A stretch of DNA of 10,159 bases, taken from contig JAEZQK010000050.1 in assembly GCA_023413135.1 (NCBI GenBank), positions 1 to 10,159 on the forward strand. The letters are read 5' to 3'. Shown here piece after piece: positions 1 through 6,005 of the stretch. The translations under genes and the position numbers were made by a program. A model generated the notes under the pieces. It saw nothing but the letters and a program-made list of their open reading frames with translations, was not told the DNA's origin and made no database searches. The DNA is from Bacillota bacterium. Its GTDB lineage: Bacteria; Bacillota; Clostridia; Christensenellales; Aristaeellaceae. Each line of letters starts with the position of its first letter. The first letter of the stretch is position 1.

Positions 1-21
1 GGGCGGAGCAGAGCCCCGCCC
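1..21. repeat. GC-rich hairpin repeat at the window edge
   Basis: Bases 1-9 (GGGCGGAGC) pair with 13-21 (GCCCCGCCC), with one A/C mismatch and a three-base loop. Read on the minus strand it is a GC hairpin preceded by TGTAGGGGC, a form I recall from dispersed intergenic repeats of gut Clostridia; that resemblance is from memory only. It lies beyond the 3' side of the leftward gene block and could continue outside the window. It has no poly-T tail on the minus-strand side that can be seen here, so it is not called a terminator. Confidence 0.45.
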
Positions 22-74
22 CTACAGCGTTGTTGTTTGTTTATTGCCTTCTCCCCCAGGGATTATGAAATTCG

Positions 75-120
75 TAACTTCTGTAGTTTACAATCCACTA
101 CTGGACTTTCAACTACAGAA
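75..120. repeat. Hairpin built from the TTCTGTAGTT motif
   Basis: TTCTGTAGTT (79-88) is perfectly complementary to AACTACAGAA (111-120). Inside the loop TCCA (94-97) and TGGA (102-105) can pair as well, so the whole segment can fold as one interrupted hairpin. The 14-mer TAACTTCTGTAGTT at 75-88 recurs exactly at 384-397. The right half of this hairpin doubles as the left terminal repeat of the larger palindrome at 107-400. One reading is that 75-88 is the leftover right end of a second, truncated copy of the same element. Confidence 0.7.
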
Positions 121-400
121 ATTGCGCTTGCCTCTCTCTTCTACTCCTTCAGTCACCCTTCGGGTGACAGCATCCCATCTGGCTCAATCGGCGCACTGCT
201 CACTACCGTTCGCATTGCTCGTTTCGCCATCCTCCTCCACCCCGCCCCTGCCTGTGGCAGAAATGGGCGGAGTGGAGGAAATGGGCGAAACGAGCGGGGC
301 AAGCGGTAGCGCAGCACCGCGACGATTGAGCCCATCGGGGGCACGGCGAAGCCGTGACGGAAGGAGTAAACCTGCTGCTTTCATAACTTCTGTAGTTGAA
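107..400. repeat. About 294 bp imperfect palindrome, MITE-like foldback element
   Basis: The ends are inverted copies: TTTCAACTACAGAA (107-120) and its complement TTCTGTAGTTGAAA (about 387-400). Matching blocks then continue inward in order: ACTCCTTC with a local GTCAC hairpin (144-169 against 340-367), GGCTCAATCG (181-190 against 323-332), CTACCG (213-218 against 304-309), GCTCGTTTCGCC (about 227-238 against 285-296), CCTCCAC (234-240 against 273-279), and finally CTGCC/GGCAG around a TGT loop at 253-255. By eye the arms are about 70% identical with small gaps. Each arm also holds its own small hairpin: GTCACCC-TTC-GGGTGAC at 154-170 and CACGGC-GAA-GCCGTG at 342-356. No transposase is encoded, as expected for a MITE-like element, and no clear target-site duplication was seen. 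It starts 27 bp beyond the stop of the leftward HAD gene, so it could also end transcription from that side. Confidence 0.8.
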
Positions 401-426
401 AAGGCAGTGTCATTTTTTCGAAAGGT

Positions 427-1110
427 TTACCGCCCGCAGAACTGAAGGCAGATGTCCGTAAGCTCCTCCACCGAATAGGCTTGTTTGTCCGCATCCTGCC
501 ATTCCAGCGGGGAGCCGAAACCGTAGGCGGCAGCAACCGTGCATAGGCCGTTTTCCTTGCCGGCGAGTATATCTGAAAGCCTGTCGCCCACCATGACGGC
601 CCTTAAGGGGCGGTGCTCCCGTACAAGCTCCGCTACCAATTGGCTTTTCGTGCGGGCAGCGTCTCCGCCCCGGGCCTTTACAAAATACTTCCCGATGTTC
701 CAATGGTGAAGCGACTTGTCGATATATTCCTGCCCGGCGTTGCTGGCGATGAAAAGGTCGGCGCACGGACTCAGGATATCCAGCATTTTTGGAACACCGT
801 GATACATCTGCTGGTAAGAATCCATCAGCGCCATTTGATATCCGCGCCGTATTTTGCAAAACTCCGCCTGCAATTCTTCCGGCAGGCCAAGTATCTTTGC
901 CGCCTCCTCATGGGAGGGGCCGTTGCATTTTCCAAGCTCATGATCCGGCGGCACGGGCAGGTTCATATCGCGAAAGGTTTTCCGAAGCTCCGTCACGCAT
1001 AGGTTCCTGCTATCAATCAGCGTGCCGTCAAAATCGAATATGATCATGGGCAGCCCGCATGGGACAGCGGTCCCGGGGGCTGCCATGAAAAAGGGTGTCC
1101 ATCCTTGCAC
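427..1110 (-). CDS. HAD-superfamily (subfamily IA) phosphatase, phosphoglycolate-phosphatase-like
   Basis: The 227-residue protein carries the four HAD motifs: DFDGT at 26-30 with nucleophile D26 and acid/base D28, S123 in the strand IASN (motif II), K155 (motif III), and GDRLSD at 175-180 with D176 and D180 binding Mg2+ (motif IV). The helical segment between motifs I and II (about 35-105) is the alpha-helical cap typical of subfamily IA. Such enzymes hydrolyse small phosphate esters in the cytoplasm; the substrate cannot be read from sequence. The GTG start at 1110 is chosen because AGGAG (1118-1122) stands 7 bases before it. This SD overlaps the serS stop codon, which suggests translational coupling to serS. 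It leaves 21 residues before the first strand, more than usual. An internal ATG at 1047, directly before the catalytic strand, is a possible start but has no good SD. Last gene of the leftward block. Confidence 0.85.
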   Translation of the reverse strand: MQGWTPFFMAAPGTAVPCGLPMIIFDFDGTLIDSRNLCVTELRKTFRDMNLPVPPDHELGKCNGPSHEEAAKILGLPEELQAEFCKIRRGYQMALMDSYQQMYHGVPKMLDILSPCADLFIASNAGQEYIDKSLHHWNIGKYFVKARGGDAARTKSQLVAELVREHRPLRAVMVGDRLSDILAGKENGLCTVAAAYGFGSPLEWQDADKQAYSVEELTDICLQFCGR

Positions 1111-1117
1111 CTTTTTG

Positions 1118-1122
1118 CTCCT
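1118..1122 (-). promoter_or_regulatory. Shine-Dalgarno site overlapping the serS stop
   Basis: AGGAG on the minus strand shares bases with the TAG stop of serS (1121-1123) and lies 7 bases before the GTG at 1110. It decides the start of the downstream HAD phosphatase and fits stop-and-restart by the same ribosome. Confidence 0.6.
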
Positions 1123-2389
1123 ATCTTTTGCAGATCCTGTCAGTGCCCATATAGGGGATCAGGACTTCGGGAACAGTTACCGTCCCGTCCTCATTTTGAT
1201 AATTTTCCAGAATGGCGGCCACGGTGCGGCCCACGGCCACGCCGCTGCCATTTAGGGTATGGGCGTATTGTGGCTTATCCTTTAGCGACTCCTTGTAGCG
1301 GATGCCCGCCCGGCGCGCCTGGAACTCTTCGCAATTGGAGCAGCTGGAAATCTCCACATACCGGTTGTAGCTGGGCATCCACACCTCGATATCATACGTC
1401 TTGGCGGCGGAAAAGCCCATATCCCCGGTGCACAGGCAAACTACACGGTAGGGCAGGCCCAGGAGCTTTAACACCTTTTCCGCCTCAAGGGTCATGCTCT
1501 CCAGTTCCTCATAGCTCTGCTCCGGCTTTGTTACCTTTACCAACTCCACCTTGTTGAACTGGTGCTGGCGGATAAGCCCCCTGGTATCCCGCCCGGCACT
1601 GCCGGCCTCGGCCCGAAAGCACGTGGAATAGGCGCAGTGGCGGATGGGCAGTTGGGCCCCGTCCAGGATCATGTCCCTATACATGTTGGTGACGGGTACC
1701 TCCGCGGTGGGGATCATAAAGGTATCCTGATCCACCTTGTAGGCATCGTCCTCAAACTTGGGCAATTGGCCCGTGCCCGTCATGCTGGCGCGGCTGACCA
1801 TATAAGGGGGATACACCTCGTCATACCCCGCCTCCACATGGGTGTTCAGGAAAAAATTGATGATTGCCCGCTCCAGGCGTGCGCCCTGGCCGCGGTAGAA
1901 GGTGAACCTGGCGCCGGATACCTTGGCGGCGGTATCAAAGTCTAGGATACCAAGGTCGATGCCAATGTCCCAGTGGGGCTTGGGCTCCCAGGGGAAAACC
2001 CGGGGCGTTAAGCAGCGGCGCTGCTCCACGTTTTCCTTCTCGTCAAGCCCCCGAGGTACGCTTTCGTGGGGGATGTTTGGCACCACGAGCAAAAACTGCT
2101 CCATTTCCTCATCCAGCGCCTTCACCTTAACATCCAGCGCGGCGATTTCCTCACCCACCCGCTTCATTTCCTCCATAATGGGCTGGGCATCGCCCCCTGT
2201 GCGCTTGATGGCTGCAATTTCCTTGCTGGCTTCATTGCGGCGGTTTTTCAGGTTTTCAGACCGGGCCATCAAAGCCCGGCGCTTTTCATCCGCCTGCAAA
2301 AAACTGTCCAAAGGAATGTTCTTGCCCCGTTTTAAAAGGGCGTCAGTCAAAATTTCCGGGTTTTGCCTGATTTTTCGAAGGTCCAGCAT
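1121..2389 (-). CDS. serS: Seryl-tRNA synthetase (class II)
   Basis: Charges tRNA-Ser with serine, and also supplies Ser-tRNA-Sec where selenocysteine is used. The 422-residue length is normal for bacterial SerRS. The N-terminal 100 residues are the charged helical hairpin (coiled-coil arm) that grips the long variable arm of tRNA-Ser. The class II core follows: TAEVP at 228-232 (serine/adenylate pocket), motif 2 from FRAE (258-261) through GRDTRGLIRQHQF (266-278), the conserved EISSCSNCEEFQARR region at 346-360, and motif 3 GSGVAVGRTVAAILE at 381-395 with its ATP-binding arginine. The ATG at 2389 is preceded by GGGAGG (2397-2402) at a 7-base spacing. It has its own sigma-A promoter and a T-box leader, so expression should rise when tRNA-Ser is uncharged. 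No truncation or missing motif was seen. Confidence 0.97.
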   Translation of the reverse strand: MLDLRKIRQNPEILTDALLKRGKNIPLDSFLQADEKRRALMARSENLKNRRNEASKEIAAIKRTGGDAQPIMEEMKRVGEEIAALDVKVKALDEEMEQFLLVVPNIPHESVPRGLDEKENVEQRRCLTPRVFPWEPKPHWDIGIDLGILDFDTAAKVSGARFTFYRGQGARLERAIINFFLNTHVEAGYDEVYPPYMVSRASMTGTGQLPKFEDDAYKVDQDTFMIPTAEVPVTNMYRDMILDGAQLPIRHCAYSTCFRAEAGSAGRDTRGLIRQHQFNKVELVKVTKPEQSYEELESMTLEAEKVLKLLGLPYRVVCLCTGDMGFSAAKTYDIEVWMPSYNRYVEISSCSNCEEFQARRAGIRYKESLKDKPQYAHTLNGSGVAVGRTVAAILENYQNEDGTVTVPEVLIPYMGTDRICKR

Positions 2390-2403
2390 TGCAATACCTC
2401 CCT

Positions 2404-2450
2404 GCGGCCTTGCCGCGTCGTATCAGCCGGATGTACGGGGGTATTCCGGC
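2404..2450 (-). other. Two small hairpins in the serS 5' leader after the T-box terminator
   Basis: On the minus-strand transcript GCCGGA/TCCGGC (2445-2450 with 2426-2431) forms a 6 bp stem, and GCGGC/GCCGC (2412-2416 with 2404-2408) forms a 5 bp stem with a 3-base loop. The second ends right before the GGGAGG ribosome-binding site. Neither has a T-run. They may shape access to the start site, but no regulatory role is shown. Confidence 0.4.
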
Positions 2451-2455
2451 CTAAT

Positions 2456-2499
2456 AAAAAAGCCGCCCCTTTTCAGTGTTGCCACTGAAAGGGACGGAC
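2456..2499 (-). terminator. Rho-independent terminator of the T-box leader
   Basis: On the minus-strand RNA the stem CAGTG/CACTG (2483-2487 with 2474-2478) closes a GCAA loop and is extended by AAA/TTT, GGG/CCC and a GC-rich base with one bulge and one mismatch. It is followed by TTTTTT (2461-2456). It lies just after the T-box sequence, where the terminator of a transcription-controlling T-box is expected: it forms when charged tRNA-Ser is plentiful and is replaced by the antiterminator when uncharged tRNA binds. Confidence 0.9.
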
Positions 2500-2690
2500 G
2501 AATCCGCGTTGCCACCCCGATTGGATACTGCATATCAGCATCCCGCTCGCCGCGCTGTATGGGGCGCACCCCGCGGCCGTTCGCCGCCGGCTCCCGGATG
2601 GACAGCCTGCGCCTGTGCCGCCTTGCACCAACCGGCGGCTCTCTAAAACCAGAAAAGCAGGCATGGTTCGTTCATAGCCGTTTTGGATTG
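2456..2690 (-). promoter_or_regulatory. T-box riboswitch controlling serS (tRNA-Ser sensing)
   Basis: The minus-strand leader contains GGGGTGGCAACGCGGA (2518-2503), matching the T-box core that pairs with the tRNA acceptor end. Further upstream is the conserved stem I start AGAGAGCCGCC followed by GGTTGGTGCAAG. The stem GCCGCCGG / CCGGCGGC closes stem I. A likely specifier is UCC, a serine codon, at 2602-2600, just before ATCCGGGAG as in other T-box leaders; this placement is inferred by analogy. The terminator directly after the T-box sequence completes the class. Together with serS as the regulated gene, the call is solid. The 5' end is estimated from the promoter. This leader explains the gene-free stretch 2390-2749. 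Confidence 0.93.
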
Positions 2691-2695
2691 GCCTT

Positions 2696-2724
2696 ATTAT
2701 AGGCAATCATCGGGATTTTTGCAA
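2696..2724 (-). promoter_or_regulatory. Sigma-A promoter of the serS T-box transcript
   Basis: On the minus strand TTGCAA (2724-2719) is followed after exactly 17 bases by a perfect TATAAT (2701-2696). Transcription should begin near 2690, right at the start of the T-box leader. It lies in the short gap behind the permease stop at 2750, so serS has a separate start even if the upstream operon reads through. Confidence 0.88.
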
Positions 2725-2749
2725 GGAAATTTTTTTCAGACGCAATTCT

Positions 2750-3619
2750 TCAACTTTTTCGCTTACCCGCTTTGGTCAAAAGCCTTCGAAAGGAAAAGAT
2801 CAGCAGGCTGATGCCGTAGAAGGCCGCCGCGCACAGCACGATGGCCGCACCGGCGGAGGTATTCCAATAAAACGCCAGCACAAGCCCCGCAACGCCGCTT
2901 ATCATTGCAATCAGGACACTCAAAAACGCATGGCTCCTGGCGCTGCGGGAAAGATTCCGCCCGGCGGCGGCGGGGAGGATCAGGAGCGCGTTGATCAAAA
3001 GCACTCCCACCCAGCGGATGGAAAGCATCACGGCCACGGCCACCAATATCACAAAGCCGTATTCCACAAGGCGGACGCGTATGCGCCGGCTCTTGGCCAG
3101 TGAAATGTTGATGCTGGCCAGAAGCAGCTGGTTATAGATCAGCATCCACGTTCCAACGCCGATCACCAGCGCCAGCAAAAGCCATAAAAGATCCTTAGGG
3201 GCAACGGCCAGCACATCGCCGATCAATAGAGAGGAGTACTTGGCAAACCCGCCGCCCCGGGAAAGGATCACCAATCCCATTGCAATGCTGGTGCTGGAAA
3301 ACACGCTGATAATGGTATCCACGGAGGTCGTTCCCGTTTGTTTGATGCGGCTGATGAGCAGGGCCCAGATAATGCCGAATACCAGCATGGCAACAAGGTC
3401 GCTTTGAAGGCCCAGCACGATGCCTAGGCCGATGCCGGTCAATGCGCTGTGACCCAGCGCATCGGAAAAGAAGGCCATGCGCTGATTCACCGCCATGGTG
3501 CCCATCAGCCCCAGAAGGGGAGTCAAAAGCAAAATGGCAAGCAGCGCGTTTTTCATGAACTGAAAGGACAAGAAATCAAAAGGAAGTAGAGCGTCCATCA
3601 TATCATAGACAGCGTTCAT
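2750..3619 (-). CDS. Metal ABC transporter permease (ABC-3 family, ZnuB/MntB-like)
   Basis: A 289-residue, very hydrophobic protein with a series of about eight membrane segments, forming the channel of a zinc-, manganese- or iron-type importer. Family signs are the early AFFSDALGHSALTGIGLG region (about 49-66), the segment FAKYSSLLIGDVLAV in mid-protein, and the late WVGVLLINALLILPAAAGRN stretch, all typical of ABC-3 permeases. The basic tail (KAGKRKS) should face the cytoplasm. The start ATG at 3619 overlaps the ATPase stop by 4 bases (ATGA), and GGAGG (3627-3631) inside the ATPase gene lies 7 bases upstream, so the two are translationally coupled. The metal cannot be told from sequence. 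No terminator was seen after the stop, so transcripts may run on into the serS leader. Confidence 0.93.
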   Translation of the reverse strand: MNAVYDMMDALLPFDFLSFQFMKNALLAILLLTPLLGLMGTMAVNQRMAFFSDALGHSALTGIGLGIVLGLQSDLVAMLVFGIIWALLISRIKQTGTTSVDTIISVFSSTSIAMGLVILSRGGGFAKYSSLLIGDVLAVAPKDLLWLLLALVIGVGTWMLIYNQLLLASINISLAKSRRIRVRLVEYGFVILVAVAVMLSIRWVGVLLINALLILPAAAGRNLSRSARSHAFLSVLIAMISGVAGLVLAFYWNTSAGAAIVLCAAAFYGISLLIFSFRRLLTKAGKRKS

Positions 3620-4386
3620 GAATTCACCTCCGCATCCAATTGCGCCTTGGTGCGGGGCGTTTGAAACACCTGCTCAAATTCCGGGGAGGAAAACACCTCC
3701 CGGGGGCTGCCCGCGCAAAGCACCTGCCTATCCAAAAGCACCACGTAATCGGCATACTTTTCCACCAGGGACAGATCATGGCTCACCAGCAAAATGGCCA
3801 TGTGGTGCCGGGCCCGAAGCTCCAGAACGGTATTCAAAAAAAGCGCCAGCCCGTTTTGATCCACGCCGGACACGGGCTCGTCCAGTACTAAAAGGTCGGG
3901 GGCGGGCGTCAGCGCCAGCGCCAGAAGCACTCTTTGCAATTCCCCGCCGGATAATTTGCCCAAAGGCGACAGAAGCAGGTCTTCCGCCTTCACCGCCTCC
4001 AGCGATCTATTAATTAGCTCCTTTGTTTTTTTGGAAACGCCCAGCCATACCGGGCGGCGCGTGAGCGCGCATGCCAGAAAGTCCTGCACGGTGGCGGGCA
4101 TCTCCTTGTCAAAATCCAGGTGCTGAGGCACATAGCCCGTGCGCAGGTGGGGGATATCCCGGCCCTGATGGTCTTCATGGCGGATGCGGCCTGTAAAGGG
4201 TATCTCCCGCATCAGCGCCTTTAAAAGCGTCGTTTTCCCGGCCCCGTTCTGGCCGATGAGCGCCGTTAATTGCCCGCAGTGAATGTGCATCGTCACCTGG
4301 GACAGGATCGCCTGCCTGTCCCTTACGACGCCTACATTTTCCAGTGCGATATGGCAAAGGCCGCAGCTTTCTTCATGCTGATCCAT
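3616..4386 (-). CDS. Metal ABC transporter ATP-binding protein (ZnuC/MntA-like)
   Basis: Cytoplasmic ATPase that powers the permease encoded next to it. With the ATG at 4386 the protein has 256 residues, normal for the family. Walker A GQNGAGKTT is at 45-53, the Q-loop glutamine at 88 in YVPQHLDFD, the signature LSGGE at 145-149, Walker B LLVLDEP at 165-171, and the switch histidine H203 in LVSHDLS, so all catalytic parts are intact. The wording YVPQ and the short length match zinc/manganese transporters. The start is chosen because AAAGGAG (4398-4392) stands 5 bases before this ATG; a GTG at 4401, overlapping the upstream stop, has only a weak SD. The gene follows the phosphoesterase stop by 11 bases. 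No gene for a solute-binding lipoprotein lies in the window. Confidence 0.93.
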   Translation of the reverse strand: MDQHEESCGLCHIALENVGVVRDRQAILSQVTMHIHCGQLTALIGQNGAGKTTLLKALMREIPFTGRIRHEDHQGRDIPHLRTGYVPQHLDFDKEMPATVQDFLACALTRRPVWLGVSKKTKELINRSLEAVKAEDLLLSPLGKLSGGELQRVLLALALTPAPDLLVLDEPVSGVDQNGLALFLNTVLELRARHHMAILLVSHDLSLVEKYADYVVLLDRQVLCAGSPREVFSSPEFEQVFQTPRTKAQLDAEVNS

Positions 4387-4397
4387 GGTATCTCCTT

Positions 4398-5096
4398 TCA
4401 CCTGGAATAAATTCCGGTGCGGATCTCATTGATATAGGATTCCCGGTAGGGTAAGTTCTGGTCGTTTTCCGCATCCTTCACGGCCGCCTCCAGGTCGTAA
4501 GGCACGGAAACGAGGGAGATGTCAAAGGATGCGGGCGTTTTGCCGGGCCGTCCCTGCAAAATAGCGTAGCAAGCCCGGTTGACGCCCAGGTTGTTGCCCA
4601 CACTGCCCGTATTGAACAGGAAGCCCTTGTTTACCGTGCGGTAAAACGCCCGGTGGCAATCGGAATACCCCACTACCTGAAATGCTTCCCCGTCCTTTTG
4701 AAAAAGTGCCTCCAGCTTTTCCCGCTCCTCCTGCACAAAAAGCAGATCTTCCATCACAGGGCGGCCGTGAATCAGGCGGATATGCAGACCGCTCATATAA
4801 AAATGATATTCCAGCGGTAAGCTTTTCAGCCTGTCCATCCGATCCTGCCCAAGCATGTTCCAGTAATATCCATCGGCGGGAAAATGCTTTTGAGAAATGC
4901 CGATGTCCCAATTCCCGGCCAATAAAACCTGGCAACGGGAAAACGCCCAGTCCATGGTAGCGGCAGAAGAAGGCCCCTTGCCCACCATATCGCCCAGGCA
5001 ATAAACGGTTTGTATTTTCCTTGATCTCAAATCCCTGTCTACCGCCATGGTGGCGGGCAGATTGCCGTGCAGGTCGGCCACAAGGGCTATGCGCAT
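4398..5096 (-). CDS. Metallophosphoesterase, YfcE/calcineurin-like family
   Basis: A 232-residue cytoplasmic protein of the calcineurin-like phosphoesterase superfamily. Visible motifs are D8-x-H10-G-N (motif I), GD at 35-36 followed by GKGP (motif II), GNWD at 61-64 (motif III, tryptophan where many members have histidine, although GNCD/GNWD forms occur in the YfcE branch), H110-GRP (motif IV) and FNTGSVG at 161-167. The usual closing GHTH is replaced by GYSDCH at 143-148, so the standard histidine ligands are not where expected; H148 is two residues further on. Activity is plausible but substrate unknown. Start ATG at 5096 has AGGAGG (5107-5102) at 5 bases. It is first in a tight operon with the metal ABC ATPase and permease, which may be coincidence or a link to metal supply. 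Confidence 0.88.
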   Translation of the reverse strand: MRIALVADLHGNLPATMAVDRDLRSRKIQTVYCLGDMVGKGPSSAATMDWAFSRCQVLLAGNWDIGISQKHFPADGYYWNMLGQDRMDRLKSLPLEYHFYMSGLHIRLIHGRPVMEDLLFVQEEREKLEALFQKDGEAFQVVGYSDCHRAFYRTVNKGFLFNTGSVGNNLGVNRACYAILQGRPGKTPASFDISLVSVPYDLEAAVKDAENDQNLPYRESYINEIRTGIYSR

Positions 5097-5123
5097 GAGT
5101 CCCTCCTGATGCTCTTTCCAATC

Positions 5124-5134
5124 AGTATACCATG
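5124..5134 (-). promoter_or_regulatory. Extended -10 element of the phosphoesterase/ABC operon promoter
   Basis: Minus-strand CATGGTATACT holds TATACT (5129-5124) with a TG two bases before it, an extended -10. The -35 position at 17-18 bp is poor (TATGCG region), so the TGG extension probably carries the promoter. Transcription would begin around 5117, about 20 bases before the ATG at 5096. This segment is the mirror image of the rightward promoter's -10 region at 5186-5196. Confidence 0.6.
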
Positions 5135-5167
5135 TTTTTGGTTGAGCGCATACGCCGCGGCGGAAGG

Positions 5168-5196
5168 TTGTGGATTTTTCCGGCGCATGGTATACT
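5168..5196 (+). promoter_or_regulatory. Promoter of the HAD-IB gene
   Basis: TTGTGG (5168-5173), a 17 bp spacer, and TATACT (5191-5196) with TGG directly before it (extended -10). The start of transcription would be near 5203, giving a leader of about 28 bases that contains the GGGGAGG ribosome-binding site at about 5218-5224. Confidence 0.68.
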
Positions 5197-5230
5197 TTTC
5201 GTATGATTTCTTGTCTCGGGGAGGCTTTTC

Positions 5231-5893
5231 ATGATCCGGCAAGGCTTTGCGCTTTTTGATCTGGACGGCACCGTTGCAAGGGGCGATTCCATCCTGCCCA
5301 TGATCCGGTACGCCATGAAGACAAGGTTTGCAAGCAAGACGCACCTGCCTTTTATCGCGCTGGCTTTTTTGGGTTATTCGCTGCGTTTTATCAATGACAC
5401 CAAAGCCAAGGAAATGGCTATCTCCTTCCTGCGGGGAAAAACAAGGGCACAGGTCCGGGATTTTGCCGAAAATTTCTGCCGGGATGTGCTTCTAAAACGC
5501 ATCTTTCCCGGCGCACGGGAGGAGATCAAGGCCCGCCGGGAAGAGGGGCTGCGCGTTTTGCTTGTAACTGCCTCCCCCGATTTTTATCTGCAGCCCCTGA
5601 TTTCCCAGCTCCATTTGGACGGCATCATCGGCACCAGGGCCGACGTCACGCCTGAAGGCATCTATACGGGCCGCATTGCGGGGCTCAACTGCCGGAACGT
5701 GGAAAAACCCCTGCGCATTGCAGAATACCTGGCGGCGAGGGGGTTCGAGCTGGATACGGAAAGCTCTTACGGCTATGGCGACTCCGGCCATGATTGGCCC
5801 ATGATGTCGCTGACGAAGCATCCCGTGGCCGTCAATGCCAAAAAAACATTGCTTGCGCGCTGCGGCGATTGCAGGCGGGCCACGTGGAAATGA
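5231..5893 (+). CDS. HAD-superfamily subfamily IB phosphatase (phosphoserine-phosphatase-like)
   Basis: The 220-residue protein has HAD motif I DLDGT at 10-14 (D10 nucleophile, D12 acid/base), motif II TAS at 113-115, K159 as motif III in EKPLRIAEYL, and motif IV GYGDSGHDWPMM at 181-192 with D184 and D188 holding Mg2+. The helical cap between motifs I and II, and the sequence after GDS with the closing KHPVAVN, are typical of the IB group that includes SerB-like enzymes. These act on small phosphate esters in the cytoplasm. Family members include phosphoserine phosphatases and lipid-linked phosphatases; which applies here cannot be decided. The segment FIALAFLGYSLRFI (41-54) is hydrophobic and may contact the membrane or form the cap core. 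Start ATG at 5231 follows GGGGAGG by 6 bases. It is divergent from the phosphoesterase operon. Confidence 0.9.
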   Translation: MIRQGFALFDLDGTVARGDSILPMIRYAMKTRFASKTHLPFIALAFLGYSLRFINDTKAKEMAISFLRGKTRAQVRDFAENFCRDVLLKRIFPGAREEIKARREEGLRVLLVTASPDFYLQPLISQLHLDGIIGTRADVTPEGIYTGRIAGLNCRNVEKPLRIAEYLAARGFELDTESSYGYGDSGHDWPMMSLTKHPVAVNAKKTLLARCGDCRRATWK

Positions 5894-5939
5894 TATTCTT
5901 CTTGTGAAATTATTAACTTATTAAATCATGCGGAAATGA

Positions 5940-5969
5940 TTGACAATTGTGTAATCGAACCGATATACT
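5940..5969 (+). promoter_or_regulatory. Promoter of the DUF1874-like gene
   Basis: Perfect TTGACA (5940-5945), an 18 bp spacer and TATACT (5964-5969). Transcription should start near 5977, leaving an untranslated leader of about 95 bases before the ATG at 6072. It gives this small gene its own transcription unit, separate from the HAD gene that ends at 5893. Confidence 0.8.
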
Positions 5970-6005
5970 GGTCATAGAAAAACAGGAAAAGAACAATTCT
6001 CCTAA

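Noticed and set aside
1..426. CRISPR array or tandem repeats
   Set aside because: Repeated motifs are inverted and nested around one centre, not regularly spaced direct repeats with unique spacers.
37..445. Overlapping rightward open frames of 90 and 133 codons in the repeat region
   Set aside because: They run through the palindrome, have no convincing ribosome-binding site and low-complexity, Ser/Pro/Arg-rich translations typical of GC-rich inverted repeats.
1902..2702. 266-codon rightward open frame antisense to serS
   Set aside because: It lies opposite a certain serS gene and its T-box leader; composition is Ser/Arg/Phe-rich and matches nothing recognisable.
2473..2706. 77-codon leftward open frame in the serS leader
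   Set aside because: It starts at the promoter -10 and covers the T-box RNA, whose structure explains the sequence; no SD was seen for it.
4522..5121. 199-codon leftward open frame overlapping the phosphoesterase in another frame
   Set aside because: A shadow frame; the phosphoesterase frame has motifs and a perfect SD.
5915..5942. Hairpin AATCAT/ATGATT behind the HAD-IB gene as a terminator
   Set aside because: AT-rich 6 bp stem with no T-run, overlapping the -35 box of the next promoter.
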